In this document: positions 47,232 through 64,000 of the stretch, in pieces
How positions within the stretch are numbered: position 1 is the stretch's first letter
Layout: each line of letters starts with the position of its first letter
Assembly (NCBI RefSeq): GCF_010726765.1
Contig: NZ_AP022601.1
Coordinates: 2,728,001-2,792,000 of the forward strand
DNA length: 64,000 nt
From: Mycobacterium gallinarum
GTDB lineage: Bacteria; Actinomycetota; Actinomycetes; Mycobacteriales; Mycobacteriaceae
Direction of reading: 5' to 3'
Notes under the pieces: model-generated
Databases searched by the model: none
Told to the model about the DNA's origin: nothing
The model's input: the letters and a program-made list of their open reading frames with translations, nothing else
Made by a program: the position numbers and the translations under genes

Positions 47232-49040
47232 GTGCACGGTTCGATTGCCCCCGAGGGTCTGTTGAGGATCGAGGACTGTCTCGACGCCGACGGCGGCATC
47301 GTGCTGCCGCCCGGTACGACCCTGATATCGCTGATCGATCGCAACATCGCCAGCGTCGGCGACACCGTCGCCTACCGCTATCTGGATTTCGCCGGCTCGG
47401 CCGACGGACGCGCCATGGAATTGACCTGGAACCAGCTGGGCCGTCGGATGCAGGCGATAGGCGCGCGCGTCCAGAGTCTCGCGTCGCGGGGCGACCGCGT
47501 GGCGATCCTGGCCCCGCAGGGCCTCGACTACGTTGCGGCATTCTTCGCCGCAGTCAAAGCGGGGACGATCGCGGTGCCGTTGTTCGCCCCCGAACTCCAA
47601 GGGCACGCCGAACGTCTCGAAACGGCACTGACAGACGCCCGTCCGGCGGCAATCCTGACGACCACCGCGGCGGCCCGCGCCGTGCGCGATTTCCTCGCGG
47701 GCTTCGCTTTCGCGCCCGATGTGCCGGTCATCGCAGTCGATGACATTCCGGACTCGGCCGCCGAGACATTCGGTCCCGTCGACCTCGACGTCGATGACGT
47801 CTCACACCTGCAATACACCTCGGGCTCCACACGGCCGCCGGTCGGGGTGGAGATCACGCACCGCGCGGTCGGGACGAATCTGCTGCAGATGATCCTGTCC
47901 ATCGATCTGCTCGACCGAAACACCCACGGCGTCAGCTGGTTACCGCTGTACCACGACATGGGGTTGTCGATGATCGGGTTCCCGGCGGTATACGGCGGCC
48001 ACTCAACGCTGATGTCGCCGACCGCGTTCATTCGTCGCCCGCAGCGCTGGATCCGGGCGTTGTCGGACGGATCCCGGGAGGGACGAGTGGTCACCGCCGC
48101 GCCGAACTTCGCCTACGCGTACACGGCGCAGCGCGGCGTGCCCGCGACGGGCGAGGACGTCGACCTCGCCAACGTGGTGATGATCATCGGCTCCGAGCCG
48201 GTCAGCATCGACGCGATCACGGCGTTCAACGATGCGTTTGCGCCATTCGGGTTGCCGGCCACGGCAATCAAGCCGTCGTACGGAATCGCCGAAGCAACGC
48301 TCTTCGTGTCGACCATCGCTCCATCCGCCACAGCCACGGCCGCGTACTTCGACCGGGGCCGGCTGGCCGAAGGTGTGGCGGTGCGGGTCGCGGCGGATGC
48401 GGACAACGCGGTGGCACAGGTGTCGTGTGGCCAGATCGCGCGCAGCGAGTGGGCAGTCATCGTCGACCCTCAAGCCCACACCGAACTGGCCGACGGTCAG
48501 GTAGGCGAGATCTGGTTGCACGGAGACAACACCGCTCGGCGGTACTGGGGGCAGCCCGAGGCGTCGCGGCTGACGTTCGACGCCACGCTGCGGTCACGCC
48601 TGCTGCCGCGAAGTCACGCCGACGGTGCGCCGGCCGACGGGACATGGTTGCGCACAGGCGATCTCGGGGTCTACCTCGATGGCGAGCTGTATGTCATCGG
48701 CAGACGTGCGGACGCGATCCGCGTCGACGGACTCCACCACTACCCGCAGGACGTCGAGGCGACGGCGCAGTCCGCTTCGCCGATGGTGCGCGGGGGGTAT
48801 GTCGCGGCATTCGCCACCGACTCCGGCGTCGTCATCGTCGCCGAACGCGCGTCAGGCACCCGCGGCACCGATCCTGATACCGCGGCCGAGGCGATCCGCG
48901 CAGCCGTCACGCGCATCCACGGACTATCGATTGCAGACGTCCGATTCGTACCGGCGGGCGCGATCCCGCGCACGACGAGCGGCAAGGTGGCCCGTCGGGC
49001 ATGCCGAGCCGAGTACCTCAGCGGCGCACTACGGGGATAG
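47232..49040 (+). CDS. Fatty acyl-AMP ligase (FAAL-type FadD)
   Basis: A 602-residue adenylate-forming ligase of the FAAL type, which makes acyl-AMPs for loading onto polyketide synthases rather than acyl-CoAs. Signs are the altered P-loop YTSGSTRPPVGVEITH, the FAAL hallmark VSWLPLYHDMGL, the APNFAYAY block, GSEPVS, and the C-terminal WLRTGDLGVYLDGELYVIGR with TTSGKVARR. No polyketide synthase or carrier-protein gene is nearby, so its partner must be elsewhere. Start taken as GTG 47232 because of the -10 box; GTG 47226 and 47196 are alternatives. Not in this locus in M. tuberculosis. Confidence 0.88.
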   Translation: MHGSIAPEGLLRIEDCLDADGGIVLPPGTTLISLIDRNIASVGDTVAYRYLDFAGSADGRAMELTWNQLGRRMQAIGARVQSLASRGDRVAILAPQGLDYVAAFFAAVKAGTIAVPLFAPELQGHAERLETALTDARPAAILTTTAAARAVRDFLAGFAFAPDVPVIAVDDIPDSAAETFGPVDLDVDDVSHLQYTSGSTRPPVGVEITHRAVGTNLLQMILSIDLLDRNTHGVSWLPLYHDMGLSMIGFPAVYGGHSTLMSPTAFIRRPQRWIRALSDGSREGRVVTAAPNFAYAYTAQRGVPATGEDVDLANVVMIIGSEPVSIDAITAFNDAFAPFGLPATAIKPSYGIAEATLFVSTIAPSATATAAYFDRGRLAEGVAVRVAADADNAVAQVSCGQIARSEWAVIVDPQAHTELADGQVGEIWLHGDNTARRYWGQPEASRLTFDATLRSRLLPRSHADGAPADGTWLRTGDLGVYLDGELYVIGRRADAIRVDGLHHYPQDVEATAQSASPMVRGGYVAAFATDSGVVIVAERASGTRGTDPDTAAEAIRAAVTRIHGLSIADVRFVPAGAIPRTTSGKVARRACRAEYLSGALRG

Positions 49041-49048
49041 TCGGCAGG

Positions 49049-49552
49049 TCAACTCTCGCCACCGCCCACCTCCGCGGGCAGCGGTGGCGGCAACGGCGTT
49101 GTCGGCGCTGATGTCTCAGCCGGCGCCGGCGATCCGCCCACGCCGGACTGCTGCGGAGAGTTGAAGTCCACCATCGTCTCGTCGCGAATCACCTCTTTGC
49201 CCGCGCTGACGACCAACGAGTCTTCGGTCACCCAATAGGTGATGCCATGGTTTTCGGCGGTGTACCCGTCGGTGGACTTGGCCGCCGGGACGATCAGTTT
49301 GGCGCCGTCGCTCAATCGCACTCCGCGATATTCGTACTCGCCGTCGGCCTCGCAGATGGCCACGCGAGACGTTGCGGTGCTGCCGAAGACGACGGCCTGA
49401 CTCGACGAGGGGCACCGAGCGGTCGAGTCGATGTAGCCCTGATCATCTGCGGTGGGCGCCGCGGTAGCCGGCCCCAATCCGATGATGGCCAGCGTTGAGC
49501 ACGCCACCGCACCGGCGGCCAGGCGAAGGGCAGTCAGCCCGGGAGTCGACAT
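49049..49552 (-). CDS. Secreted hypothetical protein
   Basis: A 167-residue protein with a signal peptide (ALRLAAGAVACSTLAIIGLG, cut near ATAAPT). The mature part has two cysteines (ARCPSS and AICEAD) likely in a disulfide, beta-rich sequence with the repeat-like SDGAKLIVPAAKSTDGYTA, and a Pro/Thr-rich C-terminal tail. I do not recognise a family; similar small mycobacterial secreted proteins with YWVTEDSLVV-like text exist. It converges on the FAAL gene with 8 bases between. Start ATG 49552; GTG 49555 is possible. Confidence 0.75.
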   Translation of the reverse strand: MSTPGLTALRLAAGAVACSTLAIIGLGPATAAPTADDQGYIDSTARCPSSSQAVVFGSTATSRVAICEADGEYEYRGVRLSDGAKLIVPAAKSTDGYTAENHGITYWVTEDSLVVSAGKEVIRDETMVDFNSPQQSGVGGSPAPAETSAPTTPLPPPLPAEVGGGES

Positions 49553-49699
49553 CACTCCATCCACCAGAGCACGTTCTCGCTGGCAATGCGAGTAGAGATG
49601 CCGACACTTGACGAGATCGTTAGCGCCTCGAAATCGGCGCCCCACGACGATGTCGGTTTTCCGCCAGTGATGTCGGTGGGCACGTGTAATCGTTGACTT

Positions 49700-51184
49700 G
49701 TGCACGACGATTTCGATCGCTGTTACCGAGCCGTCCAGTCCAAGGACGCGCGGTTCGACGGCTGGTTCGTCACCGCCGTGCTGACCACGAAAATCTACTG
49801 CAGGCCCAGCTGTCCGGTGCGCCCGCCGTATGCCCGCAACATGCGGTTCTACCCCACCGCCGCCGCCGCACAGAAAGCCGGCTTCCGCGCCTGCAAGCGA
49901 TGCCGGCCGGACGCCTCACCCGGGTCGCCGGAGTGGAATGTGCGTGGCGACGTGGTCGCGCGGGCGATGCGACTCATCTCGGATGGCACAGTCGACCGTG
50001 AGGGCGTCGCCGGCCTGGCTGCCCGCGTCGGATACACCACGCGTCAGCTGGAACGGCTGCTGCAGGCAGAGGTTGGGGCGAACCCCCTTGCGCTGGCGCG
50101 AGCGCAACGCGCTCAGACCGCCCGTGTGCTGATCGAAACCACCGAATTGCCGTTCAGTGATGTCGCATTCGCGGCGGGCTTCTCCAGCATCCGTCAGTTC
50201 AACGACACGGTGCGCGCGGTATGCGACCTGACCCCGACGGCGTTGCGACAACGGGCACGTTCGAGGTTCGGTCGCGGAGAGAGCGCGACGGGCGCGTTGT
50301 CCCTGCGGCTACCGGTGCGCATGCCGTTCGCATACGAGGGCCTGTTCGGCCACCTGGCGGCGAGCGCGGTTCCGGGCGTCGAGGAGGTGCGTGCGGGCAG
50401 CTACCGGCGGACGCTGAGATTGGCGAATGGCAACGGAATCGTCAGTCTCACACCACAACCCGACCATGTGAAGTGCGAGATCAGGCTGGACGACTTTCGG
50501 GATCTCGCCGCGGCGATAGCACGATGCCGGCGTCTGCTCGACTTGGACGCGGATCCGGAGGCGGTCGTCGACGCGCTCGGCGCCGATCCGGACCTCGGTG
50601 CGTTGGTCGCCAAGGCGCCGGGGCAGCGAATTCCGCGGACCGTCGACGAGCAGGAGCTGGCACTGCGGGTCGTGCTCGGTCAGCAGGTGTCCGTCAAGGC
50701 CGCACGCACCCACGCCGCCCGTCTCGTGACCGCCTACGGTCAGCCCGTCGCCGACGCAGATGGCGGCCTCACGCATGTGTTCCCCTCGGTCGAGGATCTC
50801 GCTGAGATCGACCCGGCGCACCTGGCGTTTCCGAAGTCCCGCCAGCGGACGCTGATCACGCTGATCACGGCGCTGGCCAAGCGGGATGTGGTGCTCGACG
50901 CAGGATGCGACTGGGATCGTGCGCGTGTGCAACTGCTGGAACTGCCCGGCATCGGACCATGGACCGCCGAGGTCATCGCAATGCGCGGCCTTGGCGACCC
51001 TGACGCTTTTCCCTCCAGTGACCTCGGAGTGCGGATCGCGGCACAGCAGTTGGGCATACCGGCAGAGCCGCGTCCGCTCACCGAACACAGCATGCAATGG
51101 CGACCGTGGCGGTCGTATGCCACCCAGCATTTGTGGACAGCTTTGGATCACGCGGTCAACGAATGGCCGCCGAAGGAGAACTGA
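49700..51184 (+). CDS. alkA: AlkA/Ada-type: AraC regulator fused to DNA-3-methyladenine glycosylase
   Basis: A 494-residue bifunctional repair protein equivalent to Rv1317c. The N-terminal Ada zinc domain has the methyl-acceptor Cys region YCRPSCPVRPP and FRACKRCRPD (four Cys), then an AraC helix-turn-helix (VAGLAARVGYTTRQLERLL), then AlkA with the helix-hairpin-helix and catalytic Asp (LPGIGPWTAEVIAMRGLGDPDAFPSSDLG, seen in parts). It removes alkylated bases and senses methyl damage. Start GTG 49700. It overlaps ogt by one base. Confidence 0.93.
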   Translation: MHDDFDRCYRAVQSKDARFDGWFVTAVLTTKIYCRPSCPVRPPYARNMRFYPTAAAAQKAGFRACKRCRPDASPGSPEWNVRGDVVARAMRLISDGTVDREGVAGLAARVGYTTRQLERLLQAEVGANPLALARAQRAQTARVLIETTELPFSDVAFAAGFSSIRQFNDTVRAVCDLTPTALRQRARSRFGRGESATGALSLRLPVRMPFAYEGLFGHLAASAVPGVEEVRAGSYRRTLRLANGNGIVSLTPQPDHVKCEIRLDDFRDLAAAIARCRRLLDLDADPEAVVDALGADPDLGALVAKAPGQRIPRTVDEQELALRVVLGQQVSVKAARTHAARLVTAYGQPVADADGGLTHVFPSVEDLAEIDPAHLAFPKSRQRTLITLITALAKRDVVLDAGCDWDRARVQLLELPGIGPWTAEVIAMRGLGDPDAFPSSDLGVRIAAQQLGIPAEPRPLTEHSMQWRPWRSYATQHLWTALDHAVNEWPPKEN

Positions 51185-51684
51185 TGGAAGCGTTGCAATT
51201 TCGGAAAATGGACAGCCCGGTTGGACTACTCACGTTGGCCGGCAAGGACGGGCGGTTGCGGCATTTGCGGATGGTCGATCAGACCTATGAGCCGAGCCGC
51301 GACGGTTGGGAACACGACGACACGGCGTTCCCCGATGCCGTTGAGCAGCTGGAGGCTTATTTCGCCCGGGAGAGAACCGATTTCGATCTGAGCCTTGATC
51401 TCATCGGCACCGAGTTCCAGCGACGGGTGTGGGCTGCCCTGCTCACGATCCCTTATGGCGAGACTCGGACCTACGGCGAGATCGCAAGGCAGATCGGCAC
51501 ACCCGGAGCCTTTCGGGCGGTGGGTCTGGCCAATGGTCACAACCCGATCGGCATCATCGTGCCCTGCCATCGGGTCATCGGATCCAACGGCAGTCTCACC
51601 GGATACGGCGGCGGTTTGGACCGCAAGCGGGCACTGCTCGACATGGAGAAGGCGCACAACGGTACGGCGCAGACGTTGTTCTAG
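51184..51684 (+). CDS. ogt: Methylated-DNA-protein cysteine methyltransferase
   Basis: A 166-residue O6-alkylguanine alkyltransferase. The acceptor Cys is C128 in IIVPCHRVIG, preceded by the helix-turn-helix TYGEIARQIGTPGAFRAVG with the Arg finger. N-terminal ribonuclease-H-like part FRKMDSPVGLLTLAG. ATG 51184 uses the A of the alkA TGA (TGATG), so both repair activities are made together. Equivalent to Rv1316c. Confidence 0.95.
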   Translation: MEALQFRKMDSPVGLLTLAGKDGRLRHLRMVDQTYEPSRDGWEHDDTAFPDAVEQLEAYFARERTDFDLSLDLIGTEFQRRVWAALLTIPYGETRTYGEIARQIGTPGAFRAVGLANGHNPIGIIVPCHRVIGSNGSLTGYGGGLDRKRALLDMEKAHNGTAQTLF

Positions 51685-51704
51685 CTCAAGCTATCCCACA
51701 AATG

Positions 51705-51737
51705 CCTTTGCCCCCCAATTGAATTGGGGGGCAAAGG
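51705..51737. terminator. Strong bidirectional hairpin between ogt and the rRNA operon
   Basis: CCTTTGCCCCCC (51705-51716) pairs perfectly with GGGGGGCAAAGG (51726-51737) around the loop AATTGAATT. On the plus strand it is followed by GCTTTAATTT, so it should terminate alkA-ogt; on the minus strand it lies 12 bases after the 5S gene and should terminate the rRNA transcript. Confidence 0.85.
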
Positions 51738-51748
51738 GCTTTAATTTG

Positions 51749-51865
51749 TGTTCGGCGGTGTCCTACTTTTCCACCCGGGTTGGGTAGTATCATCGGCGCT
51801 GGCAGGCTTAGCTTCCGGGTTCGGGATGGGTCCGGGCGTTTCCCTGCCGCTATTGACCGCCGTAA
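51749..51865 (-). rRNA. rrf: 5S ribosomal RNA
   Basis: The minus strand reads TTACGGCGGTCAATAGCGGC through CCCGAACCCGGAAGCTAAGC to GGACACCGCCGAAC, about 117 nt, typical of mycobacterial 5S rRNA. Terminal helix GGCGGT/ACCGCC is intact. The ends are estimates to within a few bases. Confidence 0.93.
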
Positions 51866-51977
51866 CTTTATTCACTTGTCAAAGTGACCCACCTGTGTGG
51901 TGGGGGGTTTGTGTGTCCCTGGTTATTTGGTGGTGGGGCGCAGTGGTTTGATGCGCGTGGATGTGTGGTTGCGAGTT

Positions 51978-57027
<5,050 letters not shown>

Positions 57028-57227
57028 CAACCCAACCACAAAAAGGCCAGGTGGAATTCGAATCAGAACAAGCCTGACACCATCAAGACACCAAAAACTG
57101 GCATCAAAAAAAACAGCCCACCCCTAAACGGGAAAAAGAGGCAGACCAAAAAACAACAACAAACAAAAACCACCAAACACACTATTGAGTTCTCAAACAA
57201 CACACCCGGTTTTCAGGCAACCCTGCC
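57028..57227 (-). other. rRNA operon leader with antitermination-type region
   Basis: The 200 bases between the proximal promoter and 16S are unusually T-rich on the transcribed strand and contain the conserved mycobacterial leader block TTTGAGAACTCAATAGTGTG (near 57180-57200), which is boxA-like, followed by several U-runs. These are the features of the NusA/NusB antitermination leader of mycobacterial rrn operons. No protein gene. Confidence 0.7.
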
Positions 57228-57256
57228 ACTGTACTCCATGTGGTCAGAGAGGTCAA
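57228..57256 (-). promoter_or_regulatory. rRNA operon promoter, proximal
   Basis: On the minus strand TTGACC (57256-57251) and TACAGT (57233-57228) are separated by exactly 17 bp, a near-consensus SigA promoter. It sits about 200 bp upstream of the 16S gene and transcribes toward it. Confidence 0.75.
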
Positions 57257-57305
57257 ACCCGGTCCGCCGATCCATTTGGACTGGGGCCCTTGGCTTCTGG
57301 ACAAA

Positions 57306-57334
57306 ATAGTACGCCTTCAACGACCCAGTCCCAA
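57306..57334 (-). promoter_or_regulatory. rRNA operon promoter, distal
   Basis: On the minus strand TTGGGA (57334-57329) and TACTAT (57311-57306) are separated by 17 bp, 78 bp upstream of the proximal promoter and just 18 bases after the murA stop codon. A second promoter in this place is what is expected for the rrnA operon that follows murA in mycobacteria. Confidence 0.6.
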
Positions 57335-57351
57335 ACCCGGGTCTCCGAGCC

Positions 57352-58605
57352 CTACGCGATGCGCTCGATCTCCGCCCCGAGGCTGGTCAAATTCTCCACG
57401 AACAGCGGATAACCGCGGTCGATGTGGAACACGTCGTGGACTTCGGTGTCGCCGTCGGCGACCAGCCCGGCCAGGACCAACCCGGCGCCGGCACGGATGT
57501 CCGAGGACCACACCGGAGCACTGGACAACTGCGGAATCCCTCGTATCACTGCATGGTGACCGTCTGTACGGGCGTCGGCGCCCAGCCGGATCATTTCCTC
57601 GACAAAGCGGAACCGCGCCTCGAAGACGTTCTCGGTGATCATCGAGGTGCCATCGGCAATGGACGCCAAGCCGATGGCCATCGGCTGCAGGTCCGTCGGG
57701 AAGCCCGGGAACGGCAGCGTGGCGACGTTGACCGCCTTCGGCCGCTCGTACTGGACCACCCGGAACCCGTTGTCGTCCTGGGTGACGGTGGCGCCGGCGT
57801 CGTGAAGCTTGTGCAGCACCAACTGCAGATGCTGTGGGTCAACACCGGTGACCGAGATGTCCCCGCGGGTCATGGCGGCCGCGATACCCCACGTCGCCGC
57901 CACGATGCGGTCACCGATGACCCGGTGCTCGGTCGGATGCAGGCGGTCGACCCCCGTGATCGTCATGGTCGACGTGCCCGCCCCCGATATCTGAGCGCCC
58001 ATCTGGCTGAGCATCGTGCACAGGTCGACGACGTCGGGCTCACGCGCGGCGTTGTGAATGGTCGTGACACCCTCGGCGACGACCGCCGCCATCAAGATGT
58101 TCTCGGTGGCACCCACCGACGGGAACTCCAGCTGAATCTCTGCGCCTCGCAGGTGATCCGCCTCGGCAACAACGCAACCGTGTTCGATATTGCATCGCGC
58201 ACCCAGCTGACGAAGTCCGGCCTGATGCATGTCCAACGGCCGCGACCCGATCGCATCACCGCCCGGCAGGGCGACCTTCGCGCGTTTGCAGCGCCCCACC
58301 AGCGGGCCGAGCACACATACCGACGCACGGAACTGACGGACCGCGGCGAAATCCGCGTCGTACTTGGGTTCATCGGGCGAGGTGATCCGCACGACGTCGC
58401 CCTCGAGCTCGACGGTCGCGCCGAGGCCGCGCAGCACCTCGGCCATCAACGGCACGTCCAGGATGTCGGGACAGTTCGTGATCGTGCTGGTGCCCTCTGC
58501 CAGCAGCGATGCCGCCATCAGCTTCAGAACGCTGTTCTTTGCCCCCCCGACGGCAACTTCGCCTGCTAACCGGTTTCCACCGGTCACCACGAATCGCTCG
58601 CTCAC
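57352..58605 (-). CDS. murA: UDP-N-acetylglucosamine 1-carboxyvinyltransferase
   Basis: A 417-residue enzyme of the first committed step of peptidoglycan synthesis. The residue that is Cys115 in E. coli and is hit by fosfomycin is D117 here ([10 protein letters not shown]), the mycobacterial form that makes MurA fosfomycin-insensitive. Other blocks: [13 protein letters not shown], the Arg in [29 protein letters not shown] and [17 protein letters not shown] 58605 gives the conserved SERFVVTGG start. The rRNA operon follows directly, as Rv1315 precedes rrs. Confidence 0.96.
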   Translation of the reverse strand: MSERFVVTGGNRLAGEVAVGGAKNSVLKLMAASLLAEGTSTITNCPDILDVPLMAEVLRGLGATVELEGDVVRITSPDEPKYDADFAAVRQFRASVCVLGPLVGRCKRAKVALPGGDAIGSRPLDMHQAGLRQLGARCNIEHGCVVAEADHLRGAEIQLEFPSVGATENILMAAVVAEGVTTIHNAAREPDVVDLCTMLSQMGAQISGAGTSTMTITGVDRLHPTEHRVIGDRIVAATWGIAAAMTRGDISVTGVDPQHLQLVLHKLHDAGATVTQDDNGFRVVQYERPKAVNVATLPFPGFPTDLQPMAIGLASIADGTSMITENVFEARFRFVEEMIRLGADARTDGHHAVIRGIPQLSSAPVWSSDIRAGAGLVLAGLVADGDTEVHDVFHIDRGYPLFVENLTSLGAEIERIA

Positions 58606-58685
58606 GCCGGTCAGTGTAAACAGCACCGTGGGCCGTGTCAGTTTCCCGACAGCTTTCCAGCCACCTTCTCCGGTACGGTTTCCAC

Positions 58686-59264
58686 ATGGCTGTTCATCTG
58701 ACCCGTATCTATACGCGGACGGGTGACGACGGAACCACTGGACTCAGCGATTTCAGCAGGGTGTCAAAGAATGACGCCCGGCTCGCGGCCTACGCCGACT
58801 GTGACGAAACCAACGCCGCCATCGGCGTGGCGGTTGCTTTGGGAAGCCCGCGTGAGGAGATTCTCAAGGTTCTCAGGCAGATTCAGAACGACCTTTTCGA
58901 CGCAGGCGCTGACCTGTCCACGCCGGTGGTCGAGAACCCCGAACATCCACAGCTGCGGATCTCCCAGAGCTATATCGACCGGCTCGAGGCGTGGTGCGAC
59001 GAGTTCAACGCGGACTTACCGGCGTTGAATTCCTTTGTACTGCCTGGCGGTTCACCACTATCTGCGTTGCTGCACGTCGCTCGAACCGTGGCGCGGCGGG
59101 CCGAACGGTCGGCATGGTTTGCGGTCGAAACGCACGGGGAATCAATCAGCGTGCTGCCTGCCAAGTACCTCAACCGGCTCTCGGACCTGCTGTTCATTCT
59201 TTCCAGGGCAGCCAATCCGAACGGCGACGTACTGTGGCAACCCGGCGGTCCCGCAACAGGTTAG
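58686..59264 (+). CDS. pduO: Cob(I)alamin adenosyltransferase, PduO type
   Basis: A 192-residue ATP:corrinoid adenosyltransferase. The ATP site is in [13 protein letters not shown] at the N-terminus, then [38 protein letters not shown] with the catalytic Arg/Asp region (in parts), and LNRLSDLLF at the end. It makes adenosylcobalamin, the cofactor of the mutase at the left end. Equivalent to Rv1314c. It is divergent from murA (80 bases) and its stop overlaps the convergent DUF2550 gene by four bases. Confidence 0.93.
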   Translation: MAVHLTRIYTRTGDDGTTGLSDFSRVSKNDARLAAYADCDETNAAIGVAVALGSPREEILKVLRQIQNDLFDAGADLSTPVVENPEHPQLRISQSYIDRLEAWCDEFNADLPALNSFVLPGGSPLSALLHVARTVARRAERSAWFAVETHGESISVLPAKYLNRLSDLLFILSRAANPNGDVLWQPGGPATG

Positions 59265-59707
59265 GACGTGCGGCGTCGCGCGCGTGGCGATGGCCTCGAC
59301 TCAACCCACGACAGGAACGCCGTCAGGGCCCCGCGATCCAACGCCACCTCATAGCCGCGCCGGCGCTCGGGGCTGGTATCCCGAAGCTCGAGGACCACGA
59401 TTTCGTCAGTCATGATGTCGAACTCGTCGCCTCTGGGCGCACGCCGTGACACTATCTCCAACCCTCGACGGCTCAGCGTGCGATCGGGCCACCATCGCAT
59501 GCTGGACAGCCGATAGAAACCGGCTTCTCCACCGTGATACCGCATTACGCCATGCCGCCATCCGTGCCCGCCGATCGCGGGAACGTCACGCAAGATTGCG
59601 GCCGTACCGCCGACCTGCCGAAGCTTCCACAGCCGGTAGCACATCATCACGACGACCACCAGCAGCACACCAATCAGCGCGACCATGACGAACATGGACA
59701 CGCTCAT
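59261..59707 (-). CDS. DUF2550 membrane protein (Rv1312-like)
   Basis: A 148-residue protein with one N-terminal hydrophobic helix (VMVALIGVLLVVVVMMCYRLW) and a cytoplasmic Arg-rich DUF2550 domain (GGEAGFYRLSSMRWWPD, LSRRGLEIVSRRAP). It lies 7 bases behind atpC on the same strand, the same place as Rv1312 after Rv1311, and is probably co-transcribed with the ATP synthase operon. Function unknown. Confidence 0.9.
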   Translation of the reverse strand: MSVSMFVMVALIGVLLVVVVMMCYRLWKLRQVGGTAAILRDVPAIGGHGWRHGVMRYHGGEAGFYRLSSMRWWPDRTLSRRGLEIVSRRAPRGDEFDIMTDEIVVLELRDTSPERRRGYEVALDRGALTAFLSWVESRPSPRARRRTS

Positions 59708-59714
59708 CGGCTGG

Positions 59715-60080
59715 CTAGTCGATCTGGCCTAGAGCGCGTAGACGCGCTCTGCCCCATGCTGCGGTCCGCTCATCGTCGGACTCCGAGTCCTGCTTTGCGC
59801 TGTCGCCGTTGATCTCCGACTCGAACTCGGCGTTCTCGACGAGGATCCGAACCGTCTCTTCGGTCACTGAGAGAAACCCACCGTCGACCGCGATCCGCAG
59901 ATCGTCTTCGCCTTCGCGTTCGACGCGCACCATCGCGTCGTCGACGAGCTGAGCCACCAGCGGAATGTGATGCGGCAGAATGCCGATCTCTCCGGCGGTG
60001 GTGCGGGTGAAAACGAAAGTGGCCTCACCCGACCAGAGCTCGCGCTCGACGGCGACGATCTCGACGGTCATTTCGGCCAT
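59715..60080 (-). CDS. atpC: ATP synthase epsilon subunit
   Basis: A 121-residue epsilon subunit, short form typical of mycobacteria: N-terminal beta-sandwich ([39 protein letters not shown] seen in parts) and a C-terminal helical end shorter than in E. coli. It follows atpD by three bases. The C-terminal helices act as rotor brake in other bacteria; here they are reduced. Confidence 0.95.
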   Translation of the reverse strand: MAEMTVEIVAVERELWSGEATFVFTRTTAGEIGILPHHIPLVAQLVDDAMVRVEREGEDDLRIAVDGGFLSVTEETVRILVENAEFESEINGDSAKQDSESDDERTAAWGRARLRALGQID

Positions 60081-60083
60081 GAG

Positions 60084-61643
<1,560 letters not shown>

Positions 61644-62573
61644 TTATTTCGCGTCGGCCAGCGCGTTGGCGCCGCCGACGATCTCGCTGATTTCCTGGGT
61701 GATCTGCGCCTGACGTTCGCGGTTGGCCATCAAGGTCAGATCCTTGATCAGATCGTCGGCGTTATCGGTGGCGGACTTCATCGCGCGGCGTCGGGACGCC
61801 GATTCCGAAGCCGCGGCCTCCAACAGTGCGGCGTAGACACGGGTGGCGACATAGCGCGGCAGCAGAGCGTCGAACAACGTCTCGGGGTCCGGCTCGAACG
61901 AAAACAGCGTGTGTGGACCGTCTTCCGGCGTCTCGTCCTCGACGTATTCGACGACCATCGGCGCGATGCGTCGCGCTGCCGCACTCTGCGAGAGCATCGA
62001 CTTGAACTCGGTGAACACGATGTGTAGTTCGTCGACGCCGAGGATGCCGTCCTCGCCGGGATCCTCACCCTCGTCGTCGGCACCGGACATGAACGCCGTC
62101 ACCAGGGTGTCGGCGATCTCACGCGCTTGCTCGTAGGTGGGCCGCTCGGAGAAGCCGGTCCAGGACTCGGTCACCTCACGCTGGCGGAAGCTGAAGTAGC
62201 CCAACGCCTTCCGGCCGACCGTGTAGAGCACCGGCGTCTTGCCCTCTTCGCGCAGCAGCGAGAACAGTTCCTCGGACTGGCGCAGCACGTTGGCGTTGTA
62301 GGCACCGCACAGACCGCGGTCCGACGACACCACCAGCACACCGGCTCGCTTCGGGTTCTCCCGCTGGACCAGCAGCGGGTGGTCCAGCGCGCTGGCACTG
62401 GCGAGTTCGGTGAGCATGCTGGTGATCTCGGTCGAGAAGGGCCGGGCGGCCTCGACTCGGGCCTGCGCCTTGGCGATCCGCGACGTGGCGATCAGTTCCT
62501 GGGCCTTGGTGATCTTCTTGATCGACCCGGCGGAACGGATGCGCCCACGTAGCTCGCGCAGTGTTGCAGCCAT
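61644..62573 (-). CDS. atpG: ATP synthase gamma subunit
   Basis: A 309-residue central-stalk subunit. The N-terminal helix [29 protein letters not shown] and the C-terminal helix [31 protein letters not shown], seen here in parts, form the rotor shaft. The region around [15 protein letters not shown] (residues about 164-178) is the acidic mycobacterial insertion loop that is known to affect ATP hydrolysis and proton coupling. Lies between atpA and atpD. Confidence 0.95.
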   Translation of the reverse strand: MAATLRELRGRIRSAGSIKKITKAQELIATSRIAKAQARVEAARPFSTEITSMLTELASASALDHPLLVQRENPKRAGVLVVSSDRGLCGAYNANVLRQSEELFSLLREEGKTPVLYTVGRKALGYFSFRQREVTESWTGFSERPTYEQAREIADTLVTAFMSGADDEGEDPGEDGILGVDELHIVFTEFKSMLSQSAAARRIAPMVVEYVEDETPEDGPHTLFSFEPDPETLFDALLPRYVATRVYAALLEAAASESASRRRAMKSATDNADDLIKDLTLMANRERQAQITQEISEIVGGANALADAK

Positions 62574-62610
62574 CTAGCTTCTCCAGACCCTTTCTCGGCC
62601 TTTTCCGTCT

Positions 62611-64000
<1,390 letters not shown>

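Overview
The window is a high-GC actinobacterial chromosome segment that fits a rapidly growing Mycobacterium (Mycolicibacterium type). Three things point there. Gene content and order from about 15.9 kb to the right end match, in inverted orientation, the Mycobacterium tuberculosis block Rv1343c to Rv1308 (recalled family knowledge, not a search). The 16S rRNA has the short helix-18 arm typical of rapid growers. Lineage markers are present: WhiB6, an MspA-type porin, the CysO-Mec-CysM cysteine route, GlgE, NucS and the Asp117 form of MurA.

Layout. 0-15 kb is accessory, metabolic and regulator-rich: a two-subunit B12-dependent acyl-CoA mutase, an SDR-FadD lipid operon, a HAMP-adenylate cyclase, a hydro-lyase/MFS pair, an amidohydrolase with a divergent AraC regulator, a TetR/WhiB6 divergent pair, a MarR regulator with an SDR, and an amidase next to tRNA-Leu(UAG). 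15-20 kb holds a LAGLIDADG/HTH protein, lprD, a haloalkane dehalogenase-like gene whose 5' end appears inverted, a TetR regulator and a drug-efflux MFS. 19.6-27.5 kb is a long minus-strand housekeeping cluster (clpS, DUF2017, P1 peptidase, mec, cysO, cysM, rhomboid, murI, an Rv1339-like phosphodiesterase with a frameshift, rph, rdgB). 27.7-41.4 kb holds pncB, dinG, a lipoprotein metallopeptidase, an MspA porin, a Vgb-like lyase and the alpha-glucan genes glgP, glgE and glgB. 41.4-51.7 kb holds a thioredoxin-fold/TPR protein, a thiolase, methylmalonyl-CoA epimerase, NucS, a second adenylate cyclase, an orphan FAAL, and alkA-ogt DNA repair. 51.7-57.3 kb is a complete minus-strand rRNA operon (16S-23S-5S) downstream of murA. 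57.3-64 kb holds murA, the PduO adenosyltransferase, a DUF2550 protein and atpC-atpD-atpG-atpA (cut by the window).

Connections. Three genes belong to B12-linked carbon-skeleton chemistry (mutase, epimerase, adenosyltransferase). Two membrane cyclases make cAMP, while the likely cAMP phosphodiesterase gene carries a frameshift. GlgE, GlgB and GlgP act on one alpha-glucan pool. NucS, AlkA, Ogt and DinG are DNA-maintenance genes.

I found no CRISPR array, prophage, insertion sequence or obvious defence island. The most notable observations are the micro-inversion at the dehalogenase start, a compensatory base-pair change in the 16S central pseudoknot, the frameshifted Rv1339 homologue, a palindrome core shared by the MarR and SDR promoters, and a mutase with an altered active-site pocket.
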